Source of the DNA: Bacillota bacterium
GTDB taxonomy: Bacteria > Bacillota > Clostridia > Oscillospirales > Ruminococcaceae
Direction: 5' to 3'
Length of the DNA: 13,212 nucleotides
Assembly (NCBI GenBank): GCA_029550985.1
Contig: JAKPGH010000076.1
Coordinates: 1 to 13,212 of the forward strand
In this document: positions 1-6,976 of the stretch, one piece after another
Position numbering within the stretch: position 1 is the stretch's first letter
Layout of the letters: each line of letters opens with the position of its first letter
Program-made: the position numbers and the translations under genes
Notes under the pieces: model-generated
The model's input: the letters and a program-made list of their open reading frames with translations, nothing else
The model's database searches: none
What the model was told of the DNA's origin: nothing

Positions 1-1531
1 AGCCCTCCACCACCACCTGCCGGCTTGGGTCCACCACCGGCCGGTTGAGGGGGTGAACGGCGGCGCTGACCAACGTCTGCGCGCACTCGTAAAGCAAAGA
101 AGTGTCCGAATCCAGCGCGATGATATAGCGCAGATGGGGCAGAACCGCCCGGTCCCCCTCAAAGGTGTGGAGGCTGGTCTTTTCCCCTTTTAAAAAGCGG
201 ATGAATTCGGTGATGGCGCCCCGCTTGCGCTCCCAGCCGCTGTACTTCCCCTGGGTTTTGGAGTAGGTGCGGGAGCGCAAAAACAGCATGAAGCGGTTGT
301 CGTGGCGGCGGTTTAGCTCCCGGATGAGAGCCACCGCCGCCTTGACCTGAGATTCGTCTTTTTCGTCGTCAGGCAGGTTCCACTCCTTAAAGTCCGCCAG
401 TACGCAGTAGTACATGTCCGAATCGGAGTTGGAAAAGTAAAGCTGGCGCAGCCGGTCCTCCAGGGCGGGAAGCTGCCCCACCTCCGGCAGCAGGGTGGAA
501 AGGAGCACCACGCTTTTTGGCTTTTCCTTGAGCCTCTTTAAATCCATGCGGGGGATAAAGCCCGGTTCCACCCCCGCTATGGCCCCCTGCCAAAGGGGAG
601 TGCGCAGCACCTCCCACAAAGGCAGGAAGCAGAGCGCCCCCAACCAAAAGCTCCGGGTGTACAGCCCAATCAAAACGCAGCAAAGCAGCGGCAGCAATAC
701 CCCTGCCGTCAGGGTGATTCTCCCTCTCCGACGCCGGCTGTTTTTCAGATAGGGGCTGTGCAAAATGGGGTAGCCGATATGCCGCCGGGGGTTGTTCTCC
801 GGCTCCTCCGGCTGGGCGAGGCACTCCTCCAGCATGGCCCGCGCCGTTTCCTCCTCGCCGCGGCGGGTTTTGGCGGCAATCAGCGCCACCTGCCGGCGGT
901 AGTACTTGCGGGAATCCACATCCATCAGGGGATAGATGCCGGCAGGGTCCTGCAACAGCACCCGCTCCACGCCGGAGCAGAGGTAAATCACCTCATCCAA
1001 GTCAATGTCGGACAGCTTGCCGATGCCGATAATGGCATAGCTCATCCGCTTTTGGCTGTACTGTCCAAAACAGGCTTCGTACGCCAGGCGAATCAGGGCG
1101 ATTTTGAGGGCGGTGGGCACGAATCCAAACTGAACTTCGCTGATTTTGCGCACCTTTCCCGCCGCGGTCAGAACGGCGACCAGAGTTTCGTCGTTCAGGG
1201 GCGGCGTTTCCCGCACCACCGCCCAAAACAAGGCGCAAAAGCGCTCCAATTCGCCGGGAGCCGCCCGCTTTGCTTGGGTTCGGACGTCCCGGATGCTCTG
1301 TTTGCTTTCTCGTTCCAACACGTAATAGTTATCGCAAAGCCATTCCTCCACCGCTATCTGTTCCGGGTCTTTGCCCTGTCGCTCTCCCCGGCTGACCGCA
1401 AGGTAGTACTGGCGCAGTTGAGCCGTCATGGATTTCAGTTCCCGGCAAATGCGCCCCGGACTTCCCGAAACCGGAGCCTTTGCCGCCGTTTCTGCCAATC
1501 GTGTCAATCCCGCTTGAGTCAGATTATTCAT
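1..1531 (-). CDS. Cyclic beta-1,2-glucan synthase (GT84 type), N-terminal part, cut by window edge
   Basis: The minus-strand frame is open from ATG at 1531 to the window edge, giving 510 residues of a much larger protein. The family polymerises UDP-glucose into cyclic beta-1,2-glucan at the cytoplasmic membrane. Seen: an N-terminal EEWLCDNYYVLE segment (62-73), typical of the start of these proteins; a Pro- and Arg-flanked hydrophobic region (about 272-309) that could form two membrane spans; and a glycosyltransferase-like part from about 338, with GWERKRGAI (432-440), an acidic IALDSDTS motif (471-478) resembling the DxD nucleotide-sugar site, and AVHPLNRPVVDP (491-502). Family members usually exceed 2,500 residues and end in GH94-like phosphorylase domains, which would lie left of the window. 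The start is supported by GGGAG about 8 bases upstream. It is divergent from the cotJ operon. The family assignment is good; the exact glucan product in this host is inferred. Confidence 0.8.
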   Translation of the reverse strand, partial: MNNLTQAGLTRLAETAAKAPVSGSPGRICRELKSMTAQLRQYYLAVSRGERQGKDPEQIAVEEWLCDNYYVLERESKQSIRDVRTQAKRAAPGELERFCALFWAVVRETPPLNDETLVAVLTAAGKVRKISEVQFGFVPTALKIALIRLAYEACFGQYSQKRMSYAIIGIGKLSDIDLDEVIYLCSGVERVLLQDPAGIYPLMDVDSRKYYRRQVALIAAKTRRGEEETARAMLEECLAQPEEPENNPRRHIGYPILHSPYLKNSRRRRGRITLTAGVLLPLLCCVLIGLYTRSFWLGALCFLPLWEVLRTPLWQGAIAGVEPGFIPRMDLKRLKEKPKSVVLLSTLLPEVGQLPALEDRLRQLYFSNSDSDMYYCVLADFKEWNLPDDEKDESQVKAAVALIRELNRRHDNRFMLFLRSRTYSKTQGKYSGWERKRGAITEFIRFLKGEKTSLHTFEGDRAVLPHLRYIIALDSDTSLLYECAQTLVSAAVHPLNRPVVDPSRQVVVEG

Positions 1532-1705
1532 GCAGATACTCCCAACCTTGTCGTCATCGTCATGAAAACAAATTCTAGGAGTAGTCTTGCCGTTCGTTGC
1601 GCAAAAATTCAATTTGGGGGAATTCCTTCCAATTCCTTTTGCAAAAATGGGAGAAAACGGGAATGAAACAGAAGAAACCGCAAAAAGGTAAAATACCGGC
1701 GCCGA

Positions 1706-1732
1706 ACCGCACTTGTAGCGAGTGCATAGACT
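1706..1732 (+). promoter_or_regulatory. Possible mother-cell promoter of the cotJ operon
   Basis: CATAGACT at 1725-1732, preceded by G, matches the sigma-K -10 pattern GCATANNNT and 7 of 8 positions of the sigma-E -10 CATACAMT. An AC dinucleotide at 1706-1707 sits 17 bases upstream, acceptable for a sigma-K -35. No good sigma-E -35 is present. cotJ operons are transcribed in the mother cell in Bacillus subtilis. The site is 75 bases before the start codon. Assignment to a sigma factor is uncertain. Confidence 0.3.
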
Positions 1733-1806
1733 GAGATGAAGGTTTCAGGTTTATTCCAAAAACCGAAACAAAAAGCACTGATAACAAGTGAAAGGAGCGA
1801 AAACGT

Positions 1807-2193
1807 TTGGACAACAGAAAAAAAGAAGCGCAGCTCCGGATGGAACGGGGTAGAAGCGGCTGGACCGTAAGCCAGGTTCCATCTTCGGAGCAATCTGTGA
1901 CCAAAGCGCCGGCACCGACGCCCATGCCCTCGCCGATGCCGCCTTCCGCTACCATGATGCCTATGCCCTTAACCACACCCGCCGAGCCCACCAAACAGGA
2001 AGCTCGCCCGGAAGCCCGTATGGGGAAGAAGCCTGCGGAGGAATGCGGCTATTGCATCACCCTTGCAATGGCCTATGTGCCCATGCAGGAATTTACCGAT
2101 ATCTACGAGCCGGAGCAAGGCTTGAGCCGAGGCACCATTTTTGCGGAGCTGGATTTGCCCTTTATGGGGAAGGGGGATTGTCGCCGTGAGTGA
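1807..2193 (+). CDS. cotJA: Spore coat-associated protein CotJA
   Basis: 128 residues. The C-terminal half, about 77-122, carries the CotJA signature LAMAYVPMQEFTDIYEPEQG followed by LSRGTIFAELDLPFMGKG. CotJA is an inner spore-coat component encoded with CotJB and the Mn-catalase-like CotJC. The N-terminal 60 residues are a low-complexity Met/Pro/Ala/Thr stretch and make this protein longer than B. subtilis CotJA (about 80 residues). The start is TTG at 1807, chosen because AAAGGAG lies at 1791-1797 with a 9-base spacer; a downstream ATG has no comparable ribosome binding site. It overlaps cotJB by 8 bases, implying translational coupling. Identity is confident from motif and synteny. Confidence 0.88.
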   Translation: MDNRKKEAQLRMERGRSGWTVSQVPSSEQSVTKAPAPTPMPSPMPPSATMMPMPLTTPAEPTKQEARPEARMGKKPAEECGYCITLAMAYVPMQEFTDIYEPEQGLSRGTIFAELDLPFMGKGDCRRE

Positions 2194-2443
2194 ACGCGAA
2201 ATGCTGTTAAAAAGAGTGCAGGTTTGCGACTTTGCTCTGATGGACGCCGCCTTATTCCTGGATACCCATCCGGAAAATCAAATGGCTTTGGACTTTTACA
2301 AAAAGCATCTGGAAATGCGCAAAGCCGCAGTGGACGCTTACACCAGCAAGTATGGCCCTTTGGTACATACCGACTACGACGGCGGCCCGTACTGGAATTG
2401 GGTCGAAGGACCGTGGCCATGGCAACATCAAGAGGAGGCTTAA
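2186..2443 (+). CDS. cotJB: Spore coat protein CotJB
   Basis: 85 residues. The family pattern is clear: LLKRVQVCDFALMDAALFLD (7-26), then THPENQMALDFYKKH, and the C-terminal YGPLVHTDYDGGPYWNWVEG with PWPWQ. CotJB is a small soluble coat protein that works with CotJA and CotJC. The GTG start at 2186 is preferred because AAGGGGGA lies at 2170-2177 and it matches usual CotJB length; it overlaps the end of cotJA. cotJC begins three bases after its stop codon, behind GAGGAGG. It lies entirely left of the intervening element and is intact. Confidence 0.92.
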   Translation: MSEREMLLKRVQVCDFALMDAALFLDTHPENQMALDFYKKHLEMRKAAVDAYTSKYGPLVHTDYDGGPYWNWVEGPWPWQHQEEA

Positions 2444-2446
2444 CCA

Positions 2447-2644
2447 ATGTGGACGTACAGCAAAAAACTTCAGTACCCTGTCAAGATTAAGAACCCCAAC
2501 CCGGCTGCGGCCAAAATCATCATGACCCAGCTGGGCGGACCCGACGGCGAGCTGGCGGCATCCATGCGGTACCTGCACCAGCGGTACAGCTGTCCCTACG
2601 GCGAGGTGACCGGTATCCTCACGGATATTGGAACCGAAGAATAA
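2447..2644 (+). CDS. cotJC: CotJC, 5' part, interrupted by the intervening element
   Basis: The first 65 codons of the manganese-catalase-like spore coat protein CotJC (KLQYPVKIKNPNPAAAK, then GGPDGELAAS and LTDIGTEE). Codon 65 (GAA, 2639-2641) spans the predicted crossover, and a TAA supplied by the element follows immediately at 2642. Known family members are about 190-215 residues with a di-manganese site. This piece keeps only the first ligand (E35) and the codon for the second (E65), so alone it should be catalytically dead. The missing part lies at 9098-9547 in the matching frame; joining them gives 213 residues. The start ATG has GAGGAGG about 8 bases upstream. Both halves are open and conserved, which argues for a functional split gene rather than decay. 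Confidence 0.93.
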   Translation: MWTYSKKLQYPVKIKNPNPAAAKIIMTQLGGPDGELAASMRYLHQRYSCPYGEVTGILTDIGTEE

Positions 2645-2666
2645 GTACCATCAACCTATCCGCTAC
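2613..2666. other. attL: left junction of the intervening element
   Basis: Host cotJC sequence up to 2640 meets the element from 2641. The element-side arm (2640-2666), read as reverse complement, pairs with 9072-9098 at 19 of 27 positions, in blocks GT, GCGGA, AGG, TGATGG and AC. The dyad centre falls on GA at 2639-2640, predicted as the 2-bp crossover. The 9-bp direct repeat TGGAACCGA (2629-2637 and 9088-9096) lies just left of the centre. Confidence 0.75.
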
Positions 2667-2702
2667 TTGACCTGCAAAACCAGGAATCGACAAGCCGTAA
2701 GA

Positions 2703-2729
2703 AAAAACCGAACTGCCGTCGCGGTTTTT
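2703..2729 (+). terminator. Hairpin terminator just inside the left element end
   Basis: AAAAACCG (2703-2710) pairs with CGGTTTTT (2722-2729) across an 11-base loop, giving U-tracts on both strands. It lies 59 bases after the truncated cotJC stop and would end cotJ transcripts before the cargo genes in the unexcised state. The GC core is short, so strength is uncertain. Confidence 0.4.
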
Positions 2730-2771
2730 AGCGGAAATTTGGAAATTGAATATGGAAATATTTTCTAATTG

Positions 2772-2780
2772 TGGTATATT
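2772..2780 (+). promoter_or_regulatory. Extended -10 promoter for the membrane zinc-ribbon gene
   Basis: TGG followed by TATATT (2775-2780) forms an extended -10 box in an AT-rich stretch 22 bases before the start codon. No good -35 is seen at 17 bases, as can occur with extended -10 promoters. Confidence 0.4.
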
Positions 2781-2801
2781 TGCATTAAGGGGGTGTGAAG
2801 T

Positions 2802-3845
2802 GTGAATATAGAAGAAAACAAAAACGCGACAAGCTTTGAGAACGAACCACTTTTGAACATCTTCCAACCTTCTATGCGTTGGTATTATACTTTTATTCCT
2901 TTGGCCAAGTGGTTTGCTGGAGTAGGCTTAATTATGAGGTCGCTTGCCATCATTTTAATAATGACCAGTGACCCTGTAGGTTCCGAAGCCATGGCAAACC
3001 TCATAGAAACTCCTTTTTTTATCATTGCAGCAATACTGATTATAAAAGCCGCTAAATATTTTGAATTATTTCACCAGAAAGCTCTTTGGTATTTACGAGC
3101 ACATCTCGTATTTCATCTTGCAGTAGACACATTGTCATTGTTGGTTATTGTGGTTTTAGCAGTTACAGATTCTTTTGAGGCTTCAGCTGAGTTTCTTATT
3201 CTGGATATAATCGTTCCTCTACTTTTTGATTATTTGTGGTACCTCAATTATACATACTTCAAAAAGCGAGGATTTCTGTTAACAAATACAGGTCCAAAAC
3301 CGATTAAGCCGGAGTTTTGTAGAAGATGTGGAAGTGAGTTGAGCGAACATCGAAAGTGTACGGGGTGTGGTCAACAATATTTCAGCCTGCATAGAATCTT
3401 GAAAGAAAAACCAGTTATCCCAACACTGCTTGCTGTTGTTGCGACCGTATTTCTTGTACTATCCATTTCGCTCAACGCAAGAGTTCAGGAATTAAACACA
3501 CAACTTGAGGAAATGCAGGCAACCATTGCTGAACAACGGCAGGAAATTAACAGTCAAAAAACAGAATTAGCTATACTGAGTGCTACAAAACGATCGCTAG
3601 AAAAACAAAGAGATCGAGCATATAAAGAATACGAGTCCTACATACGAAATGTAAACGCCTTGATTGACGAAATTTTGCCAAAAGCTACATTTATGGATGA
3701 AAACATCGCCCTGGTCACCGAAAACGGAACAAAATACCATAGGTTGAATTGCCATCATATTCAAAATGCAGACGTTTTTTACATTTATACAGTTAAGCAG
3801 GCTGAGTGGAATGGCTATCAGCCCTGTAAAGAATGCCATGAATAA
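2802..3845 (+). CDS. Membrane protein with zinc ribbon, coiled coil and C-terminal Cys/His module
   Basis: 347 residues; not assigned to a named family. Order of parts: hydrophobic segments near 33-55, 69-83, 101-121 and 131-150; a four-Cys zinc ribbon (C173, C176, C186, C189; CRRCG and CTGCG knuckles); a further membrane span at about 204-222; a Gln/Glu-rich coiled coil at about 226-290; and a C-terminal module KYHRLNC...GYQPCKEC (311-345). The last resembles a small YHxxxC...GYxPCxxC metal-binding module found at the ends of various bacterial surface or nuclease proteins. The GTG start at 2802 follows AAGGGGGTG (2787-2795). Codon use is markedly AT-rich compared with every neighbour, suggesting a separate, more recent origin within the element. 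Zinc binding is predicted from the Cys spacing; function is unknown. Confidence 0.75.
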   Translation: MNIEENKNATSFENEPLLNIFQPSMRWYYTFIPLAKWFAGVGLIMRSLAIILIMTSDPVGSEAMANLIETPFFIIAAILIIKAAKYFELFHQKALWYLRAHLVFHLAVDTLSLLVIVVLAVTDSFEASAEFLILDIIVPLLFDYLWYLNYTYFKKRGFLLTNTGPKPIKPEFCRRCGSELSEHRKCTGCGQQYFSLHRILKEKPVIPTLLAVVATVFLVLSISLNARVQELNTQLEEMQATIAEQRQEINSQKTELAILSATKRSLEKQRDRAYKEYESYIRNVNALIDEILPKATFMDENIALVTENGTKYHRLNCHHIQNADVFYIYTVKQAEWNGYQPCKECHE

Positions 3846-3863
3846 TTGCTCACCCGCTTACGC

Positions 3864-3892
3864 TTGTATTTGCAGTCCAGTTGTGTTATACC
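3864..3892 (+). promoter_or_regulatory. Possible sigma-A promoter of the macrodomain gene
   Basis: TTGTAT (3864-3869), a 17-base spacer and TATACC (3887-3892) lie in the 88-base gap upstream of the macrodomain gene. It is a moderate match, with four of six bases in each box. Confidence 0.35.
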
Positions 3893-3933
3893 ATTACCGA
3901 AACGAGATGCGTTAGTTTACAGTTGGAGGAATT

Positions 3934-4455
3934 ATGATTCAAGCAATTCGTGGGGACATCACCAAAATCAGCGATGTGGACGCCATCGTCAACGCCGCCA
4001 ACGAAACCCTTCTGGGCGGTGGAGGGGTGGACGGCGCCATCCACCGGGCGGCGGGAAGCCAACTGCTGGAGGAGTGCCGGAAACTCAACGGATGCAAAAC
4101 GGGAAAGGCGAAAATCACCGGCGCCTACCATCTGCCCTGCCGGCACGTTATCCATACCGTCGGCCCCATTTGGCACGGCGGCACCCGCAACGAAGAGGCG
4201 CTGCTGGCGTCCTGCTATGACCAAAGCCTGCGCCTTGCCATGGAACATGGCATTCGGCGCATTGCCTTTCCTTCCATTTCCACCGGCGCCTACCGTTTTC
4301 CAGTCAGGCAGGCGGCAAAGATTGCGGTCAGAACGGTGCACGACGTTTTAAAGGAAAACCCCGACGCTTTCGACCTGGTGGAGTGGGTTTTGTTTGACGA
4401 CAACACCTACCAAATTTACCAGGAGGAAATCCGGGCCATCACGCAGACGGCGTAG
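3934..4455 (+). CDS. Macrodomain protein, O-acetyl-ADP-ribose deacetylase / ADP-ribosyl hydrolase type
   Basis: 173 residues, the usual size of a single-domain MacroD/YmdB-type protein. Motifs in order: GDIT (7-10), adenine-contacting; VNAANETLLGGGGVDGAIHRAAG (19-41), the signature with the catalytic Asn/Asp region; HTVGPIW (74-80); and ISTGAYRFP (115-123), the diphosphate loop. Members of this group bind ADP-ribose and remove it from acidic residues, or deacetylate O-acetyl-ADP-ribose, in the cytoplasm. GTTGGAGGAATT precedes the ATG. It stands alone, ended by a terminator at 4481-4521, on the same strand as the other cargo. In mobile elements such proteins may counter ADP-ribosylating toxins, but nothing here shows a partner. 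Family call is firm; substrate unknown. Confidence 0.92.
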   Translation: MIQAIRGDITKISDVDAIVNAANETLLGGGGVDGAIHRAAGSQLLEECRKLNGCKTGKAKITGAYHLPCRHVIHTVGPIWHGGTRNEEALLASCYDQSLRLAMEHGIRRIAFPSISTGAYRFPVRQAAKIAVRTVHDVLKENPDAFDLVEWVLFDDNTYQIYQEEIRAITQTA

Positions 4456-4480
4456 GCATTCTTTAATCAAGACGTGGAAA

Positions 4481-4521
4481 AGGCTCCGCACCGCCATGTT
4501 GGCAGCTGCAGAGCCTGTTTT
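4481..4521 (+). terminator. Rho-independent terminator after the macrodomain gene
   Basis: AGGCTC (4481-4486) pairs with GAGCCT (4511-4516), extended by GCA/TGC after one mismatch. An inner GCC/GGC hairpin closes the loop, and GTTTT follows. Confidence 0.6.
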
Positions 4522-4541
4522 CATCCTCGCCGCTTTTCATC

Positions 4542-4570
4542 TTGACACATTATGGTTTGCGGACTATAAT
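4542..4570 (+). promoter_or_regulatory. Consensus sigma-A promoter of the marR-GT8 operon
   Basis: TTGACA (4542-4547), a 17-base spacer and TATAAT (4565-4570) match the vegetative consensus perfectly. Expected start of transcription is near 4577, 36 bases before the MarR start codon. Confidence 0.88.
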
Positions 4571-4576
4571 GCTGTA

Positions 4577-4596
4577 TGTTTCCGAAATCAGAAACA
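4577..4596 (+). promoter_or_regulatory. Candidate MarR operator at the transcription start
   Basis: The inverted repeat TGTTTC (4577-4582) and GAAACA (4591-4596), with an 8-base spacer, begins at the predicted +1. Its size and position suit an autoregulatory MarR site that blocks the consensus promoter. Inferred only. Confidence 0.45.
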
Positions 4597-4612
4597 CTTA
4601 AGGAGGTGCTTT

Positions 4613-5074
4613 ATGAAGGAACATCTACAGCACCAACTGCAGACCCTTACCCGTCTTTACAAACAGAGCGACCATGTCTATCGCAACCTGGCCTCCCGTT
4701 TTGGCCTGAGCGATACGGAATTTTGGATTTTGTACACCATTTTTCATACCGACGAGCCCTTGACCCAAAAAGAGTTGTGCAGCCATTGGCATTATCCCGT
4801 GCAGACCATCCATTCCGCCGTCGGCAATTTGTTGAAGAAGGGGCTAATCCGGTTGGAGGTCATACCCAGAACTAAAAATCAGAAAAGAATTCTCTTAACC
4901 GAAGAAGGAAAGGCCCTTTCCTCCAATACAATTAGCAAGGTGGATGAAATGGAACGAAACGCTTTCCTCAAATTTTCGGAGGAAGAGCGGGAAACCTATC
5001 TTTCCCTTTTCAAGCGGTACCTTGAAAACCTTGCCGGGGAGGAAAAACGAGTGCTTAACTGGATGGCAGAGTAA
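4613..5074 (+). CDS. MarR-family transcriptional regulator
   Basis: 153 residues, typical of MarR dimers. An N-terminal helix (1-30) precedes a winged helix-turn-helix at about 35-100: LSDTEFWILYTIF, then LTQKELCSHWHYPVQTIHSA (50-69) as the recognition region, GNLLKKGLIRLEVIPRTKNQ as the turn into the wing, and KRILLTEEGKAL. The C-terminal helices (about 105-150) complete the dimer interface. These proteins are usually repressors released by small ligands. Start ATG has AGGAGGTG at 4601-4608. A perfect sigma-A promoter and an inverted repeat lie upstream, consistent with self-repression. The GT8 gene follows after 22 bases and is probably co-transcribed. Family call is firm; ligand and regulon unknown. 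Confidence 0.9.
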   Translation: MKEHLQHQLQTLTRLYKQSDHVYRNLASRFGLSDTEFWILYTIFHTDEPLTQKELCSHWHYPVQTIHSAVGNLLKKGLIRLEVIPRTKNQKRILLTEEGKALSSNTISKVDEMERNAFLKFSEEERETYLSLFKRYLENLAGEEKRVLNWMAE

Positions 5075-5096
5075 ACTTCCAAATCAGGAGGACCCT

Positions 5097-5939
5097 ATGA
5101 ACCTGTTAATCACGATTAATGCAAATTATCGATATCCATTTAAAGTCATGTTGCATTCGTTTTTTGTCAGCAACCCACATGTAAAGGATTTGACCATTTA
5201 TCTGCTGCACAGCCATATTCCGTCCCAACAGCTGGAGGAGCTGGAACGGTGCTGTGCCGTTTACCATGCCAAACTGATTCCCATTGCGGTGGACCCCTCA
5301 TTATTTGAAAACGCGCCCACCAACAAGCGCTATCCCAAAGAAATGTATTACCGGCTGCTATCCCCGCTGATTCTGCCGGAACATGTGGAACGGGTGCTGT
5401 ACCTGGACCCCGACACCCTCATCATCAACCCCATTCAATCATTGTGGGAGATGGATTTGCAGGGCAACGCCTTTGCGGCGGCATCCCACACCGGGCTGAC
5501 CGAAATGGCCAACGGCATCAACTTCGCCAGGTTGAGCATCGACCATGAATATTTCAACACCGGCATTATGCTCATCGATTTGGCCCAGGCCAGGAAAATC
5601 GTAAAGGCCGACGATATTTTTCAATGTGTCAGCAAATATAAAAAAATCCTCATCCTGCCCGACCAGGATGTGTTCAACGTTTTGTATGGCGACCAGACCT
5701 TGCCCATTGACGACGTGATTTGGAATTACGACGTCCGCAACTATTCCAAGTATGTGATACGCAGCAAGGGAAAATGCGACTGGAACTGGGTGATGCACAA
5801 CACCGCCATCCTGCATTTCTGTGGAAAGAACAAACCGTGGAACAATGAAAGCAAAAATCCGTTTGTGATTTTGTATCGGCATTACATGAGCCTTTCGGAG
5901 AAAAAACTGTGCATCCTCCAGGAAGAACAGGCGGGATAG
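5097..5939 (+). CDS. Glycosyltransferase family 8 protein
   Basis: 280 residues, single-domain GT8, a retaining transferase using UDP-glucose or UDP-galactose to build LPS-like, wall or capsule glycans. Seen: N-terminal LLITINANYRYPFKVMLHS (nucleotide-binding start); YRLLSPLILPEHVERVLYLD with the DPD metal-binding DxD at 104-106; FNTGIMLIDL (153-162), equivalent to the NAGVLL motif; DQD (189-191); and H240 in LHFCGKNKPW (239-248), the C-terminal metal ligand and acceptor region. The ATG at 5097 has CAGGAGGAC at 5085-5093; upstream in-frame starts lie inside marR and are rejected. No signal peptide or membrane span, so probably cytoplasmic. Operon with marR suggests regulated glycosylation; acceptor unknown. 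Confidence 0.9.
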   Translation: MNLLITINANYRYPFKVMLHSFFVSNPHVKDLTIYLLHSHIPSQQLEELERCCAVYHAKLIPIAVDPSLFENAPTNKRYPKEMYYRLLSPLILPEHVERVLYLDPDTLIINPIQSLWEMDLQGNAFAAASHTGLTEMANGINFARLSIDHEYFNTGIMLIDLAQARKIVKADDIFQCVSKYKKILILPDQDVFNVLYGDQTLPIDDVIWNYDVRNYSKYVIRSKGKCDWNWVMHNTAILHFCGKNKPWNNESKNPFVILYRHYMSLSEKKLCILQEEQAG

Positions 5940-5948
5940 TATCCCTTG

Positions 5949-5976
5949 CGCCGGGAAGGGCGTTCGCGGCGGTTTT
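5949..5976 (+). terminator. Weak possible terminator after the GT8 gene
   Basis: CGCCG (5949-5953) can pair with CGGCG (5967-5971) over a 13-base loop, followed by GTTTTG. It is in the right place for the end of the marR-GT8 operon but the stem is short. Confidence 0.3.
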
Positions 5977-5978
5977 GC

Positions 5979-6007
5979 TTTACAAAAAATACTTGCCGTT
6001 GTATTTT
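5979..6007 (+). promoter_or_regulatory. Sigma-A promoter of the FMN split-barrel gene
   Basis: TTTACA (5979-5984), 17 bases, then TATTTT (6002-6007); each box matches five of six consensus bases at ideal spacing. It lies about 60 bases before the gene. Confidence 0.55.
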
Positions 6008-6069
6008 AATATTGGAAGACATCGGAGGTTACAATACCACCCAAGTCAAATCAACGGAGGCAAATGCAA

Positions 6070-6474
6070 ATGGAACAACCAATGGAAAGAGTGTGCAAAT
6101 TTTTAAAGGAAGCCAATACTTATTACCTCGCCACGGTGGAAGGGAACCAGCCAAGAGTGCGTCCCTTTGGCACCGCCCACATCTTTGAAGGAAAGCTCTA
6201 CATTCAAACCGGCAAGAAGAAGGCTGTCTCCAAACAAATCAGCGCCAACCCCAAAGTGGAGCTTTGCGCCTTTAAGGACGGCGTATGGCTCCGGGTTGCC
6301 GGAGAGCTGGCGGAGGACGACCGGGTGGAAGCCAAAAAGTCCATGCTGGACGCTTATCCCGAACTTCGTTCCATGTATGATGAAAACGACGGCAACACCC
6401 AGGTGTTGTATTTCAAAAACGCCACCGCTACCTTCAGCTCTTTTACCGCTCCGCCCGAAACCGTAGAGTTTTAA
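6070..6474 (+). CDS. Pyridoxamine 5'-phosphate oxidase-like FMN-binding split-barrel protein
   Basis: 134 residues. The pattern is that of small PNPOx-like proteins: MERVCKFLKEAN then TYYLATVEGNQPRVRPFGTA (beta strands of the flavin site), LYIQTGKKKAVSKQISANPK (FMN phosphate region) and VELCAFKDGVWLRVAGEL. These bind FMN or a related flavin/deazaflavin and reduce varied substrates, or act in oxidative and nitroreductive detoxification. ATG at 6070 is preferred over ATG at 6064 because ACGGAGG ends at 6060, giving 9 bases of spacing against 3. It is a single gene between a sigma-A promoter and a strong terminator. Size and base composition resemble host genes, so it may be captured cargo. Family firm; substrate unknown. 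Confidence 0.85.
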   Translation: MEQPMERVCKFLKEANTYYLATVEGNQPRVRPFGTAHIFEGKLYIQTGKKKAVSKQISANPKVELCAFKDGVWLRVAGELAEDDRVEAKKSMLDAYPELRSMYDENDGNTQVLYFKNATATFSSFTAPPETVEF

Positions 6475-6475
6475 G

Positions 6476-6510
6476 AAAAATCCCCTCCTGCAAGACCGGA
6501 GGGGATTTTT
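6476..6510 (+). terminator. Strong Rho-independent terminator
   Basis: AAAAATCCCCTCC (6476-6488) is perfectly complementary to GGAGGGGATTTTT (6498-6510) with a 9-base loop. It directly follows the stop of the split-barrel gene and could work in both directions. Confidence 0.92.
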
Positions 6511-6713
6511 GATACCGTAACGTCCCAACGCTGTCCTATTTATGCAAGGTATCGCTTTCCCTTAAATTTCCATCTTCCAGCGTCTATTTTTGTCTGAAAT
6601 AATGATTTTGAAAATTCTACCTGATTCGAGCTTTTTCGCCAAGCATTGGGTTCATAATAGAGTCGTCCCTCAGGATTCATCCAAACCGGTTGAGAAAAGA
6701 AAGGATGCTAAAA

Positions 6714-6935
6714 TTGAAAAAAATCATTGTAGGAAAAAAAATGTTGGAGGAAAAACTTTCGCAGGCAAAAGATGCAAGCTACATCGAACTGGCCATTGTC
6801 CCCGCGCAGAACGACTGCGGGTACCGCATGCCGGCTTTTCTGCACCTTACCGCCATATACGGCAACGGTGTCAGCCAAGACCTGGAGAGCATTGACGAAT
6901 GCGCCACGGTGTTCTGTGCAAAAGAAATCGCTTAA
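6714..6935 (+). CDS. Small protein of unknown function; candidate recombination directionality factor
   Basis: About 73 residues with no family recognised. It begins KKIIVGKKMLEEKLSQAKDA, a basic start and an amphipathic helix, then a mixed segment ending CATVFCAKEIA with two Cys. The TTG at 6714 is preferred because AAGGA (6701-6705) is 8 bases upstream; an in-frame ATG at 6705 would leave no spacer. It has its own hairpin terminator at 7010-7031. Serine integrases that excise need a small element-encoded directionality factor, such as SprB of SPbeta (about 58 residues); this is one of two small genes in the element that could do that job. That role rests on size and position only. Confidence 0.5.
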   Translation: MKKIIVGKKMLEEKLSQAKDASYIELAIVPAQNDCGYRMPAFLHLTAIYGNGVSQDLESIDECATVFCAKEIA

Positions 6936-6976
6936 CGAGCCAAATAACTCTTTCCCATAGAGTATCCACACATATT

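Noticed and set aside
758..1666. Long plus-strand open frame of 302 residues
   Set aside because: It is the antisense shadow of the glucan synthase gene; composition is non-protein-like and there is no ribosome site.
1532..1690. Promoter of the glucan synthase gene
   Set aside because: Several TTG-containing and TAGAAT-like strings occur on the minus strand, but none pairs at 16-18 bases convincingly.
2447..2644. Short stand-alone 65-residue coat protein
   Set aside because: It is the N-terminus of CotJC cut by the element; the matching remainder lies at 9098-9547 in frame.
4394..4612. N-terminal extension of the MarR protein to 4394
   Set aside because: It would run through the macrodomain 3' end, a terminator and the consensus promoter. 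The ATG at 4613 has AGGAGGTG.
4944..5096. N-terminal extension of the GT8 protein to 4944
   Set aside because: It lies within marR; the ATG at 5097 has CAGGAGGAC and begins exactly at the GT8 fold.
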